This document shows, piece by piece, positions 6,532-15,504 of a stretch of 64,000 bases of DNA. This DNA is from Nocardioides panzhihuensis. Its GTDB lineage: Bacteria > Actinomycetota > Actinomycetes > Propionibacteriales > Nocardioidaceae. The position numbers and the translations under genes are program-made. Positions within the stretch are counted from its first letter, which is position 1, and every line of letters begins with the position of its first letter. The stretch covers positions 2,914,001 to 2,978,000 of the forward strand of contig NZ_JACBZR010000001.1 of the NCBI RefSeq assembly GCF_013408335.1. The letters are read 5' to 3'. The notes below the pieces were generated by a model. The model was given only the letters and a program-made list of their open reading frames with translations. It searched no databases and was not told where the DNA came from.

Positions 6532-7554
6532 ATGAGAGCACCGACTGGGTCCGCGAATGAGCCGCTTCTGCGCATCGAGGACCTCCACGTGGAGTTTCGG
6601 ACCGGGGGTGGCACGGTCGAGGCGCTGAACGCCGTCGACCTCTGGATCGACGCCGGAGAGACCGTTGCCGTCGTCGGTGAGTCCGGGTCAGGAAAGAGCG
6701 TCACGGCGCTCGCCGTCCTCGGGCTGCTGGGCAACGGCCGAGTCAGCGGCGGTCGAATCACCTGGAACGGCAAGGACATCACCGGGGCCTCCAACAGTGA
6801 CATGCGCACCGTCCGGGGCAAGGAGATCTCGGTGATCTTCCAGGACCCGATGACCTCGCTCGACCCGCTCTTCACGATCGGCCATCAGCTCGTCGAGGCC
6901 TATCGGATCCACCACGACGTCTCGAAGCGGCAAGCACGCCGGCGCGCCGTCGAGCTGCTCGATCTCGTCGGTATCCCGGAGCCCGAGACCAAGGTCAAGG
7001 CATATCCCCACCAGCTCTCCGGTGGGCAGCGGCAGCGGGTCATGATCGCCGGCGCGCTCGCCTGCGACCCGCGCCTGCTCATCGCCGACGAACCCACCAC
7101 CGCCCTCGACGTGACCGTCGAGGCCCAGGTGCTCGCGCTGATCCGCGACCTCCAGGATCGGACCGGGGTCGGGCTGATGCTCATCACCCACGACATGGGC
7201 GTGGTCGCCGAGATGGCCGACCGGGTGGTCGTCTTCTACGCCGGGCAGGTCGTCGAGGCGGGCACCGCCGACGAGATCCTCGACCGGCCCCAGCACCCCT
7301 ACACCCGGGCGTTGCTCGATGCCATCCCGCGCCGCGACACCCCGCGCGACCAGGAGATGCCGGCGATCCCGGGCGCGGTCCCCGCGCTCAACGACATGCC
7401 CAGCGGCTGCCGCTTCGCCACCCGCTGCTCCGAGGCCGGCCCCGAGTGCGCAGAGCCCCAGCCGCTGCGCGCCCTCTACGGGCGACAGGTCCGCTGCTGG
7501 CGTCCCGACGAGGACCACGGTCTCCTCGAGCCGATGGCGGAGGTGGCCCGATGA
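6532..7554 (+). CDS. Peptide/nickel-type ABC transporter ATPase (DppD/OppD-like)
   Basis: A 340-residue ABC ATPase with Walker A GESGSGKS (about residue 60), signature LSGGQRQRV, Walker B LLIADEPT and H-loop ITHD. The C-terminal extension PSGCRFATRCSEAGPEC carries the Cys cluster of OppD/DppD-type subunits, which in some members binds Fe-S. It is one of two ATPases driving import of an oligopeptide-like or other solute. I start at ATG 6532 (GGGAGG six bases upstream); an in-frame ATG at 6418 would put the operator inside the gene. The last bases overlap the next start as ATGA. Confidence 0.92.
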   Translation: MRAPTGSANEPLLRIEDLHVEFRTGGGTVEALNAVDLWIDAGETVAVVGESGSGKSVTALAVLGLLGNGRVSGGRITWNGKDITGASNSDMRTVRGKEISVIFQDPMTSLDPLFTIGHQLVEAYRIHHDVSKRQARRRAVELLDLVGIPEPETKVKAYPHQLSGGQRQRVMIAGALACDPRLLIADEPTTALDVTVEAQVLALIRDLQDRTGVGLMLITHDMGVVAEMADRVVVFYAGQVVEAGTADEILDRPQHPYTRALLDAIPRRDTPRDQEMPAIPGAVPALNDMPSGCRFATRCSEAGPECAEPQPLRALYGRQVRCWRPDEDHGLLEPMAEVAR

Positions 7555-8552
7555 TCGTTCCCGACGCGGCTCCTCTCGTCGAGGCCCACGGACTCGTCAA
7601 GCACTTCGGCGACGGCAAGGGCCTCTTCACTCCCCAACGGCCACCCGTACGGGCCGTCGACGGGGTCTCCCTGACCATCAAGCGCGGCGAGACGCTCGGT
7701 CTGGTCGGCGAGTCGGGCTCGGGCAAGTCGACGCTCGGCCGCCTGATCCTTCGGCTGATCGAGCCGACCAGCGGCTCTGTCACCTTCGACGGCCAAGACA
7801 TCGCCGCACTGTCCAAGAGCAGGCTGACCCAGCTTCGCAAGCGCATGCAGCTCGTCTTCCAGGATCCGGTCAGCTCCTTCAACCCGCGGATGACCATCGC
7901 GCAGGTGCTGACCGAGCCCATGGTCGTCCACGGCATGGGCGACAGGGCCAGCCGCATCCGCCGCGCGAAGGAGCTGCTGGATCTGGTCGGGCTGCCCTCC
8001 TACGCACTGGAGCGCTACCCTCATCAGTTCTCCGGTGGGCAGGCTCAGCGCATCGGGATCGCCCGCGCCCTCTCGACCGACCCGGACCTGATCGTCTGCG
8101 ACGAGGCGGTCAGCGCCCTCGACGTCTCCGTCCAGGCGCAGGTGCTCAACCTGCTCAAGGAGGTCCAGCGCGAGCTCGGCCTCTCGTACCTCTTCATCGC
8201 CCACGACCTCAACGTGGTGCGCTACATCTCCGACCGCGTCTGCGTGATGTACCTCGGCAAGCTCGCCGAGGTCGCCCACGCCGACGACATCAGCGAGCGA
8301 CCGAGACATCCCTACTCGCAGGCGCTGATGGCGTCTATCCCCTCCCCCGACGCCCATCATCAGCTGCGGACGCCGCTCGCCGGTGAGATCCCCAGCCCGC
8401 GACGGCCGCCCTCTGGCTGCCGGTTCCACCCACGCTGCAGCCAGAGCATCGACGGCTGTGACCGCGACGAGCCGGAGCTGCTGACAATCGGCGCTCCGGG
8501 CGAGGCCAGCAGCGTCGCCTGCCACCTCTTCGACCCCACTCCCGCGAGGTGA
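7551..8552 (+). CDS. Peptide/nickel-type ABC transporter ATPase (DppF/OppF-like)
   Basis: A 333-residue second ATPase of the same importer. It has Walker A GESGSGKST, signature FSGGQAQRI (Phe in place of Leu), Walker B LIVCDEAVSALD and IAHD, then the OppF-type C-terminal segment GEIPSPRRPPSGCRFHPRC. The Asp-Glu-Ala in Walker B, rather than Asp-Glu-Pro, is common in OppF proteins. ATG 7551 overlaps the stop of the first ATPase (ATGA), so translation is coupled. The two ATPases would form a heterodimer under the two permeases encoded next. Confidence 0.92.
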   Translation: MIVPDAAPLVEAHGLVKHFGDGKGLFTPQRPPVRAVDGVSLTIKRGETLGLVGESGSGKSTLGRLILRLIEPTSGSVTFDGQDIAALSKSRLTQLRKRMQLVFQDPVSSFNPRMTIAQVLTEPMVVHGMGDRASRIRRAKELLDLVGLPSYALERYPHQFSGGQAQRIGIARALSTDPDLIVCDEAVSALDVSVQAQVLNLLKEVQRELGLSYLFIAHDLNVVRYISDRVCVMYLGKLAEVAHADDISERPRHPYSQALMASIPSPDAHHQLRTPLAGEIPSPRRPPSGCRFHPRCSQSIDGCDRDEPELLTIGAPGEASSVACHLFDPTPAR

Positions 8553-8556
8553 TCAT

Positions 8557-9519
8557 ATGCTTCTCTACGCCGGACGACGCCTGACCTACGGCCTGCTCGT
8601 GCTCGCCCTGGTCGCCACCCTGGTCTTCCTCATCATCCGACTGATCCCCGGCGACGTCGTCCGGCTCCAGCTGGCCGACGCACCCGGCGTCACCCAGGCC
8701 CAGATCGACCAACGCACTGCCGAGCTCGGCCTGGACGAGCCGGTCCTGATCCAGTTCGGCCACTTCGTGGGCGGGCTGCTCCAAGGCGATCTGGGCACCT
8801 CGTTCGACGACGGGCGTCCCGTGACGACCAAGATCCTCGAACGCCTGCCCGCCACCCTCGAGCTCGGCCTGCTGGCCATCCTCTTCGGCGTCCTGTTCGG
8901 AGTGCCGTTCGGCCTGATCTCGGCGATCCGCCACCACAGCTTCATCGACAACGTCATGCGCTTCCTGGCGGTCATCGGGATGTCGCTGCCGAACTTCTGG
9001 CTGGCGCTCCTGCTGATCACCTTCCTGGCTCTGTGGTTCGGCTGGTCCCCGCCCCTGGTCTATGCCTCTCCGACCGAGGACCTCAGCCAGAACCTCATCC
9101 ACATGCTGCTCCCGGCGATAGCCCTGGGCGCCGCGACGATGGCGAGCATCGCCCGGATGCTGCGGTCCTCGCTGCTGGAGGTGCTCGGCTCCAACTTCAT
9201 CCGGACCATCCGCTCCCGCGGAGCCTCCGAGCGCGTGGTCGTGCTCAAGCACGCCGGCCGCAGCTCGATGATCCCGGTCTTCACCGTGCTCGGCCTGCAG
9301 GTCGGCAGCATCCTCGGCGGCACCGTCATCCTCGAGCGGATCTTCGCCATCCCGGGAATGGGATCCCTGATCTTCGAGGCGGTCGGGCAGCGCGACTACC
9401 CGGTCATCCTCGGCTGCGTCATCTTCTATGGCGCGATCTTCATCTTCGTCAACGTCGTGGTCGACCTGCTCTACGCGGTCATCGACCCCCGGATCCGGTA
9501 CGAAGGAGCCTCCGCATGA
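8557..9519 (+). CDS. ABC transporter permease (DppB/OppB-like)
   Basis: A 320-residue integral membrane protein with six predicted helices. It opens YAGRRLTYGLLVLALVATLVF, has the conserved RLIPGDVV, and the EAA loop EVLGSNFIRTIRSRGASE (about residues 208-225) that docks on an ATPase. The region after helix 1 includes the extracytoplasmic segment typical of DppB. It lies 4 bp after the OppF-like gene and overlaps the next permease as ATGA. With the DppC-like protein it makes the channel of a type I peptide-family importer. Confidence 0.92.
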   Translation: MLLYAGRRLTYGLLVLALVATLVFLIIRLIPGDVVRLQLADAPGVTQAQIDQRTAELGLDEPVLIQFGHFVGGLLQGDLGTSFDDGRPVTTKILERLPATLELGLLAILFGVLFGVPFGLISAIRHHSFIDNVMRFLAVIGMSLPNFWLALLLITFLALWFGWSPPLVYASPTEDLSQNLIHMLLPAIALGAATMASIARMLRSSLLEVLGSNFIRTIRSRGASERVVVLKHAGRSSMIPVFTVLGLQVGSILGGTVILERIFAIPGMGSLIFEAVGQRDYPVILGCVIFYGAIFIFVNVVVDLLYAVIDPRIRYEGASA

Positions 9520-10403
9520 GCATCGCAATCTCCGGGACCGCGCGTGCTACCCGCCGGCCCAAGGCCCGCGGCGGCCTGATCCGGTTCGCCACGGAGCAGC
9601 CCCTCGGCGCCGTCGCCCTCTTCCTGATCACCCTCTTCGTGGTCGTCGCCGTCCTGGCACCCTGGATCGCTCCGTACGACCCGCTCGCCCAGGACCGGGT
9701 CAACCTCCTGACCGCTCCCGGGGTCGGCGGTCATCCCGCCGGCACCGACGAGCTCGGCCGCGACGTCCTGAGCCGGTCGCTCTACGGCGCCCGGACCTCG
9801 CTGCTGATCGCGGTCGCCACGCTCGCTCTCGGCGGCGTGATCGGGCTGCTCATCGGCGTCGTCTCGGGCTACTTCGGTGGCACCTGGATCGACTCCGTCC
9901 TGCAGCGCATCATGGACGCGCTGATGGCGATCCCCTCGATCGTGCTGCTGCTGTTCGTCGCCGCCCTCCTCGGGCCGAGCGTACGCAACACCGTGATCGC
10001 CCTGAGCCTGCTGGTGATCCCGTCGATCAACCGAGTCGCACGCGGCGAGATGCTCCGCATCCGCGAGGAGCCGTACGTCGAGGCCGCCCGCTCGGTCGGC
10101 TGCAGCACCCCGCGGATCCTGCTCCGGTACGGCCTTCCCAACCTGATGGCCCCGCTCTTCGTCATGGGCTCGCTGCTCTTCGCCGTCATCCTCATCGCCG
10201 AGTCCGCGCTCAGCTTCCTGGGCATCGGCACCCCTCCCCCCACACCGTCGTGGGGACGGATGCTCAGCGAAGGCCGCAGCCAGCTCGAGATCGCTCCGTG
10301 GATGACCGTCGTTCCCGGCCTGATCCTCTCCGTGTCCGTCCTGGCGTTCAACCTGCTCGGTGACGCCATGCGTGACTTCCTCGACCCCAAACAGCGCCGA
10401 TAG
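9516..10403 (+). CDS. ABC transporter permease (DppC/OppC-like)
   Basis: A 295-residue protein with the DppC hallmarks: a cytoplasmic N-terminal tail, a first helix ending APWIAPYDPLAQD, the motif GTDELGRDVLSRSLYGARTS, and an EAA loop REEPYVEAARSVGCSTPRI (about residues 180-200). The C-terminal LSFLGIGTPPPTPSWGRML is also diagnostic. Start ATG 9516 overlaps the DppB-like stop. Six helices are predicted. It is the second channel subunit, and the binding protein follows 24 bp downstream. Confidence 0.92.
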   Translation: MSIAISGTARATRRPKARGGLIRFATEQPLGAVALFLITLFVVVAVLAPWIAPYDPLAQDRVNLLTAPGVGGHPAGTDELGRDVLSRSLYGARTSLLIAVATLALGGVIGLLIGVVSGYFGGTWIDSVLQRIMDALMAIPSIVLLLFVAALLGPSVRNTVIALSLLVIPSINRVARGEMLRIREEPYVEAARSVGCSTPRILLRYGLPNLMAPLFVMGSLLFAVILIAESALSFLGIGTPPPTPSWGRMLSEGRSQLEIAPWMTVVPGLILSVSVLAFNLLGDAMRDFLDPKQRR

Positions 10404-10427
10404 CCCATCCCATCCAAGGAGTCCGTG

Positions 10428-12074
10428 ATGTCCCACCCCATGCTTCGCCTCAAGAGATCACCGGTCCGGACCGCCGGCGCGGCCGTGGCCGCCGCCTGCC
10501 TCGCCCTCACCGCCGCCTGCGGCGCGGGCACAGACACCTCCGGGAAAGGCAAGATCGTCGAGGATGCCGGGCCGCCCCAGGACGGCGGCATCCTGCACAC
10601 GGCGGCAACCACCGACGCGCCTTCGCTGGACATCCACAAAGAGGCGTCCTACATGACTCACGTCGCGGTCGGCACGGTCTACAGCCGACTGGTCGCGCCG
10701 AAGACCGGCAAGGACGTCGAGTACGGCTCGAGCGAGCTCGAGGGCGACCTGGCCGAAAAGTGGTCGAAGTCGGACGACCTGAAGACCTGGACCTTCAACC
10801 TCCGTCAGGGCGTCAAGTTCCACAACAAGCCGCCGGTCAACGGTCGCGAGCTCACCTCGGCAGACGTGAAGTGCACGGTGGACCGGATCAAGAGCCTGCC
10901 CGGGCACCAGCTCGGCCTGGTCGCCAACGTCTCCAAGCTGGAGACCCCCGACCCGTACACCGTGGTCTTCACGCTCGCATCGGCGAACACCGCCTTCGAC
11001 CAGACCATGGCCAACCCGTTCATGTCGATCCTCCCCTGCGAGGGCACCTCGGGTGAGTTCAGCTTCGCCGAGGAGGCCATCGGCACCGGCCCCTTCATGC
11101 TGAAGAGCTGGAAGCGCGACCAGGAGCGGGTCATGGAGAAGAACCCCGACTACTTCGTCGAGGGTCTCCCCCACCTGGACGGCATCCAGACCACCGTGCT
11201 CCCCGACGCCCAGGCACAGATCGCGGCGCTGCGCAGCGGCAAGCTCGAGATGATCTCCTCGCTCTCCACCGAGAAGCGCCAGGTCGAGCAGCTCCTCAGC
11301 CAGATCGACGGGCTCCAGCTGCGTACGGAGAAGGGCATCACCCAGACCCGGGTCTTCATGAACGCGGCCGAGGGGCCGTTCAGCAAGCTCGAGGTCCGTC
11401 GCGCGGTCGCGCACGCGATCGACAAGGAGGGGATGATCAAGGCTCTGCGCTCCGGTGGGAGCCTCACCGGTCCGATCACCCCGACGCTGTTCGGCTCGCT
11501 GCCCCAGGACGAGGTCGACGAGCTGTTGGAGTACGACCCTGAGAAGGCCAAGGAGCTGCTGGCCGAGGCCGGGTACCCGAACGGTTTCGAGGCCGACCTG
11601 GTCGCCACCGACGGCTACGGCGAGACGATCCTGCGCGAGGCCCAGTGGATCCAAGAGGACCTGGGCAAGATCGGCATCAAGCTCACCATCGACCAGCAGG
11701 ACTACGCCACCTACGTCAGCTCGACCTGGCCGGAGACGAAGTACGACATCATGTACGGCCTGCAGACCCCCATGCTGACGGCCGACGAGTACCTCACCTC
11801 GGAGTTCACCAGCACCGGGACGCGCAACTGGTCGCGGGTCAACGACCCCGAGCTCGACAAGATGGTCGCCGCCCAGCGCATCATCACCGACGAGGCCGAG
11901 CGGGAGAAGGCACTCCAGGACATCGAGCGCTACATCATGGAGAACGTCTCCACCCCGCTGCCGCTCTACGCCTACGACACCCAGACGCTGTACTCGGGCA
12001 AGGTCCACGGCTACCACCCGCACCCGGACTACTCCTCCCGCGAGCTCCAGAACGTCTGGATGGAGCAGGAGTGA
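10428..12074 (+). CDS. ABC transporter substrate-binding lipoprotein (family 5, DppA/OppA-like)
   Basis: A 548-residue secreted protein. The N-terminus has basic residues, a hydrophobic stretch and the lipobox LTAAC (Cys about residue 26), so it is a lipoprotein held on the outer face of the membrane. The mature part matches SBP family 5: LAEKWSKSDDLKTWTFNLRQGVKF near residue 110, and KLEVRRAVAHAIDKEG near 325. Family 5 proteins bind peptides, nickel-chelates, sugars or opines, so the ligand is open. ATG 10428 lies six bases after AAGGAG; a GTG three bases earlier is too close. Its stop overlaps the following GTG. Confidence 0.9.
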   Translation: MSHPMLRLKRSPVRTAGAAVAAACLALTAACGAGTDTSGKGKIVEDAGPPQDGGILHTAATTDAPSLDIHKEASYMTHVAVGTVYSRLVAPKTGKDVEYGSSELEGDLAEKWSKSDDLKTWTFNLRQGVKFHNKPPVNGRELTSADVKCTVDRIKSLPGHQLGLVANVSKLETPDPYTVVFTLASANTAFDQTMANPFMSILPCEGTSGEFSFAEEAIGTGPFMLKSWKRDQERVMEKNPDYFVEGLPHLDGIQTTVLPDAQAQIAALRSGKLEMISSLSTEKRQVEQLLSQIDGLQLRTEKGITQTRVFMNAAEGPFSKLEVRRAVAHAIDKEGMIKALRSGGSLTGPITPTLFGSLPQDEVDELLEYDPEKAKELLAEAGYPNGFEADLVATDGYGETILREAQWIQEDLGKIGIKLTIDQQDYATYVSSTWPETKYDIMYGLQTPMLTADEYLTSEFTSTGTRNWSRVNDPELDKMVAAQRIITDEAEREKALQDIERYIMENVSTPLPLYAYDTQTLYSGKVHGYHPHPDYSSRELQNVWMEQE

Positions 12075-12952
12075 GCAGCGGCCCTCCCGTCCAGAAGGAG
12101 TACCGTCGGGACGACTCGTGCCGCATCGAGGCGATGTGGGACGTCGGCGAGGCACCGCCGCGACCCGGGGAGCCGGTGGAGGTCGCCGCCGGCGTCCACC
12201 TCCTGCTCGCGCCGAACGCCAACCACTGGACGTACGAGGGCACCAACACCTGGATCGTCGTCGGGGACGGTCGGGCCGTGGTCATCGACCCCGGTCCGAC
12301 CGACCCCGGGCACCTGGACCGGATCGACGAGGTGGTCCGAGGAGCGGGCGCCCGCGTGGAGACGGTCCTCCTCAGCCACCATCACGGCGACCACTCCCAG
12401 GCTGCCAGTGCGGTCGCCGAGCGTTGGCAGGCCGCGATCAGACCACGGGTCCAGCAGGGGGTCATCCCCGACGGGACCCGGCTCGACCTGGGCCGGCGTA
12501 CGGAGATCCGCACCCTCTCCACCCCTGGGCACACCTCCGACGGCGTGAGCTTCTCGCTCGGCGACCGTCGCGTGATGCTCACCGGCGACACCGTCCTGGC
12601 CCGGTTCAACCCCTACATCTCGCATCCTGACGGCACGGTGGCTGACATCCTCGGCTCGATGGCCAGGATCGCCGACCTGGTCGACGACGACTGGATCCTG
12701 CTGCCGGGCCACGGGCCGGCGGTGCGCGAGCCGACCACCTACCTGCACGCGCGGATCGCCGACAGGCAGCGCCGGATCGACCAGATCGCCGGGCTGCTCG
12801 CCGACGGGGTGGCCCGCGAGCAGATCACCGACCACGTCTACGCCAAGGTCGACGACCAACGTCGTCCGGCCGCCCGGGCCTCGGTCGAGGCCATCCTCCA
12901 CTACCTCGACACTCGCGCCGTCCGGATGCGGGAGAAAGGCAGCACCGTATGA
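12071..12952 (+). CDS. Metallo-beta-lactamase-fold hydrolase (LACTB2-like)
   Basis: A 293-residue enzyme with the full metal set of the fold: HHHGDH (about residues 102-107), PGHTSDG, GDTVLA and LPGHGP. The extra C-terminal helices resemble LACTB2/CphA-like thioesterase or nuclease-type members of this superfamily. In this operon a thioesterase or acyl-hydrolase role on a CoA pathway intermediate is plausible; that is inference. GTG 12071 overlaps the stop of the binding-protein gene (GTGA), and the gene's own stop overlaps the next ATG, so it is firmly inside the operon. Confidence 0.85.
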   Translation: MSSGPPVQKEYRRDDSCRIEAMWDVGEAPPRPGEPVEVAAGVHLLLAPNANHWTYEGTNTWIVVGDGRAVVIDPGPTDPGHLDRIDEVVRGAGARVETVLLSHHHGDHSQAASAVAERWQAAIRPRVQQGVIPDGTRLDLGRRTEIRTLSTPGHTSDGVSFSLGDRRVMLTGDTVLARFNPYISHPDGTVADILGSMARIADLVDDDWILLPGHGPAVREPTTYLHARIADRQRRIDQIAGLLADGVAREQITDHVYAKVDDQRRPAARASVEAILHYLDTRAVRMREKGSTV

Positions 12953-13395
12953 CCACGAAGACCCCAGAGGTGTCTCCGGAGGCGCGGTTCGCGCCCCGGG
13001 CGACACCGGAGACCCAGCCCTACTGGGACGCCACCGCCGCCGGCCGGCTCGACCTGCCGAGGTGCAGACCGTGCGACCAGGTCTTCTTCTATCCGCGCTC
13101 GTCCTGCCCGCAGTGCGGCTCCATCGATCTCGAGTGGGTCACCTGCTCGGGCAAGGGGCTGCTGCACACCTACGTCGTCTCCCACCGCCCCGCGCCCGGC
13201 TTCCCGGTCCCGACGGTGATCGCCGTGGTCGAGCTCGAGGAGGGCCCTCGGATGATGACCAACCTCGTCGATGCGGACCCGGAGACGCTCGAGCTCGACA
13301 TGCCGGTCGAGGTCCGCTTCGAGCAACGTACGGGCGCTGCCGTGCCCGTCTTCGCCCCTGTACCCGAGAACGCCGGGAAGGAGGTGGCCCGATGA
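12949..13395 (+). CDS. DUF35 (Zn-ribbon + OB-fold) acyl-CoA-binding partner protein
   Basis: A 148-residue protein: a rubredoxin-like zinc ribbon with CRPCDQ and CPQCGS (C-x2-C pairs at about residues 38-41 and 52-55), then an OB-fold with VTCSGKGLLHTYVV. DUF35 proteins form complexes with thiolase-like enzymes and, as in the ChsH2/Ltp2 system of steroid side-chain degradation, deliver acyl-CoA to them. The next gene is such a thiolase, overlapping by ATGA, which supports a two-subunit complex. The Cys pairs are intact, so zinc binding is expected. Confidence 0.88.
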   Translation: MTTKTPEVSPEARFAPRATPETQPYWDATAAGRLDLPRCRPCDQVFFYPRSSCPQCGSIDLEWVTCSGKGLLHTYVVSHRPAPGFPVPTVIAVVELEEGPRMMTNLVDADPETLELDMPVEVRFEQRTGAAVPVFAPVPENAGKEVAR

Positions 13396-14534
13396 GTCGC
13401 GAAGTCGTCATCATGGGCGCGGCCGAGACCGACATCGGCAAGCTGCCCACCACCTCGACCCTCGAGCTGCACGTCGAGGGCGCGCGGCGGGCGCTCGCCG
13501 ACGCGAACCTGTCCAAGGACCAGGTCGACGGCATCGCGTCGGTCTCGGTCCCCGGCCCGATCCAGGTCTCGCACGCCCTCGGGATCACCCCGACCTACGT
13601 CGACGGCACCGGGGTCGGCGGCTCCTCCTTCCTCTTCCACGTACGTCACGCGACAGCGGCGATCAAGGCCGGCTACGCCGACGTCGTGCTGATCACCCAC
13701 GGTGAGTCCGGCCGGTCCCGGGTGGGCGCCCCGCCGTATCCGCGCGCCAACGACTCCGTGATGGCGCAGTTCGAGATGCCGTACGGCATCGTCGGTCCGC
13801 CGACCAGCTTCACCGTGCCCGCCCGCCGGTTCCTGCACGAGACCGACAACACCCTCGAGCAGCTCGCCGAGGTCGCGGTCGCGCAGCGGCGCTGGGCCTC
13901 CCGCAACCCGCGGGCGATGTTCCGGGACGAGGTCACCGTCGACGACGTCCTAGGCGCCAAGATGATCGCCGACCCGTTCACCCTGCTGATGTGCTGCCTG
14001 GTGACCGACGGCGGTGGAGCACTGGTCGTCGCCTCCCGCGAGTTCGCCGAGGCGCACGGCAGCGACAAGCCGCTGGTCCACATCCTCGGCACCGGCGAGG
14101 CGGCCACCACTCCGCTGATCTCGCAGATGGAGGACATGACCCGCTGCAAGCAGTTCACGCTGTCCAGCCAGGCGGCGTTCAAGGAGTCGGGCACCTCGCC
14201 CGCGGACATCGACCACCTGATGATCTACGACGCTTTCGCGCACGTCCCTCTCTACGGCCTCGAGGACATGGGCTTCGTCGGCCGGGGTGAGTCGGGGGCG
14301 TTCGTCGCCGATGGCCACACCTCACCCGGCGGACGGCTGCCCATGAACACCAACGGCGGCGGCATGTCCTACACCCACACCGGCATGTACGGGATGTTCG
14401 CGATCCAGGAGTCCGTACGCCAGCTGCGCGGCGAGGCCGCCGCGCAGGTCGACGACGTCAGCACCAGCCTGGTGCTCGGCAACGGCGGCATGTTCATGAG
14501 CGCGGCGACCCTGATCCTCGCCAACCAGCCCTGA
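13392..14534 (+). CDS. Thiolase-like lipid-transfer protein (SCP2/Ltp-type)
   Basis: A 380-residue thiolase-fold protein. It begins EVVIMGAAETDIGK, as SCP2-type thiolases do, with the late Gly-rich NTNGGGMSYTHTGMYG (about residues 316-331) and a C-terminal LGNGGMF. The usual N-terminal nucleophilic Cys region reads DGTGVGGSSFLF, with Ser where classical thiolases have Cys. This is the pattern of Ltp2-type aldolases that work with a DUF35 partner rather than of true thiolases. It probably carries out a C-C cleavage step. ATG 13392 overlaps the DUF35 stop; an earlier start in this frame would run back through that gene. Confidence 0.85.
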   Translation: MSREVVIMGAAETDIGKLPTTSTLELHVEGARRALADANLSKDQVDGIASVSVPGPIQVSHALGITPTYVDGTGVGGSSFLFHVRHATAAIKAGYADVVLITHGESGRSRVGAPPYPRANDSVMAQFEMPYGIVGPPTSFTVPARRFLHETDNTLEQLAEVAVAQRRWASRNPRAMFRDEVTVDDVLGAKMIADPFTLLMCCLVTDGGGALVVASREFAEAHGSDKPLVHILGTGEAATTPLISQMEDMTRCKQFTLSSQAAFKESGTSPADIDHLMIYDAFAHVPLYGLEDMGFVGRGESGAFVADGHTSPGGRLPMNTNGGGMSYTHTGMYGMFAIQESVRQLRGEAAAQVDDVSTSLVLGNGGMFMSAATLILANQP

Positions 14535-14566
14535 CCAGCCCTGACCAGCCCTGACCAGCACTGACC
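14521..14566 (+). repeat. 10-nt tandem repeat over the thiolase stop codon
   Basis: CTGACCAGCC is repeated at 14531-14540 and 14541-14550, then with one change at 14551-14560, and a partial unit follows to 14566; CCAACCAGCC precedes it. The thiolase TGA (14532-14534) lies in the first unit. Because 10 is not a multiple of 3, later units place further TGA codons in all three frames, giving fail-safe stops before the next gene at 14590. Replication slippage is the likely origin. Confidence 0.7.
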
Positions 14567-14589
14567 CCACCACCCGAAGGAGCAGACCC

Positions 14590-15504
14590 ATGGCAGACAC
14601 CGACCGACAGGTCGTCATCATCACCGGCGCCGGGCGTGGACTCGGCCGAGCCCACGCCCTCGAGTTCGCGCGGCGCGGAGCCGCAGTCGTGGTCAACGAC
14701 CTCGGTGCCGGCCTCGACGGCACCGGCAAGGCCGACGACCCCGCCCAGCAGGTGGTCGAGGAGGTACGCGCGCTCGGCGGTGAGGCGATCGCCAACGGCA
14801 GCGACATCAGCGACCCGGAGGGCGCGCAGAAGCTGTTCCAGGACGCCCTCAACGAGTGGGGCAAGGTCGACGTCCTGGTCAACAACGCCGGGATCCTGCG
14901 CGACCGGATGCTGGTCAACATGTCCATCGACGAGTGGGACGCCGTGGTCAAGGTCCACCTCCGCGGCACCTTCGCCCCGATGAGCGTGGCCGCCCAGCAC
15001 TGGCGCGAGCTCTCCAAGCAGGGCGAGGACGTCGATGCCCGGATCATCAACACCACGTCCTCCTCCGGTATCTACGGCAACCCCGGGCAGATCAACTACG
15101 GCGCCGCCAAGGCGGGTATCGCGGCGATGACCGTGATCGCCGCCCAGGAGCTGCGCCGCTACGGCATCACGGTCAACGCGATCGCCCCGGCCGCACTGAC
15201 CCGGATGACGGAGAATCTCAACCCCAACCGGCCGCAGGTGGCCGACGGCGAGTGGAACCCGGGCGCGCCCGAGAACGTCTCCCCTGTCGTGGCCTGGCTG
15301 GCCTCGCCGTCGGCGCGCGAGGTGACCGGTCGCGTCTTCAACGTCCGTGGCGGGCACGTGAGCGTGGCCGAGGGCTGGGTCGCCGGCCCGACGGAGGAGA
15401 AGGACGGGCCGTGGACCGTCGAGGAGCTCGACGTGGTGCTCCCCAGCATGATCGCGGAGGCCCGGGCGAACTCGCTCACCAGCGGAAGGACGCCCGAGGC
15501 ATGA
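14590..15504 (+). CDS. SDR-family 3-hydroxyacyl-CoA dehydrogenase (MFE-2-like)
   Basis: A 304-residue short-chain dehydrogenase. It has the dinucleotide motif TGAGRGLGRAHA, then VVVNDLGAG, NNAG at about 98-101, the catalytic Ser in NTTSSSG and YGAAKAG with the Tyr-x3-Lys pair (about residues 173-177). The opening resembles the (3R)-hydroxyacyl-CoA dehydrogenase domain of peroxisomal multifunctional enzyme 2, an enzyme also used in bacterial sterol side-chain oxidation. The next gene encodes a hydratase-2-type MaoC protein, so the pair would supply hydration and oxidation of an enoyl-CoA. The tail after residue 270 is longer than in simple FabG proteins. Confidence 0.88.
   Translation: MADTDRQVVIITGAGRGLGRAHALEFARRGAAVVVNDLGAGLDGTGKADDPAQQVVEEVRALGGEAIANGSDISDPEGAQKLFQDALNEWGKVDVLVNNAGILRDRMLVNMSIDEWDAVVKVHLRGTFAPMSVAAQHWRELSKQGEDVDARIINTTSSSGIYGNPGQINYGAAKAGIAAMTVIAAQELRRYGITVNAIAPAALTRMTENLNPNRPQVADGEWNPGAPENVSPVVAWLASPSAREVTGRVFNVRGGHVSVAEGWVAGPTEEKDGPWTVEELDVVLPSMIAEARANSLTSGRTPEA

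Noticed and set aside
10425..10427. GTG start for the substrate-binding lipoprotein
   Set aside because: Only three bases after AAGGAG; the ATG at 10428 has proper spacing.
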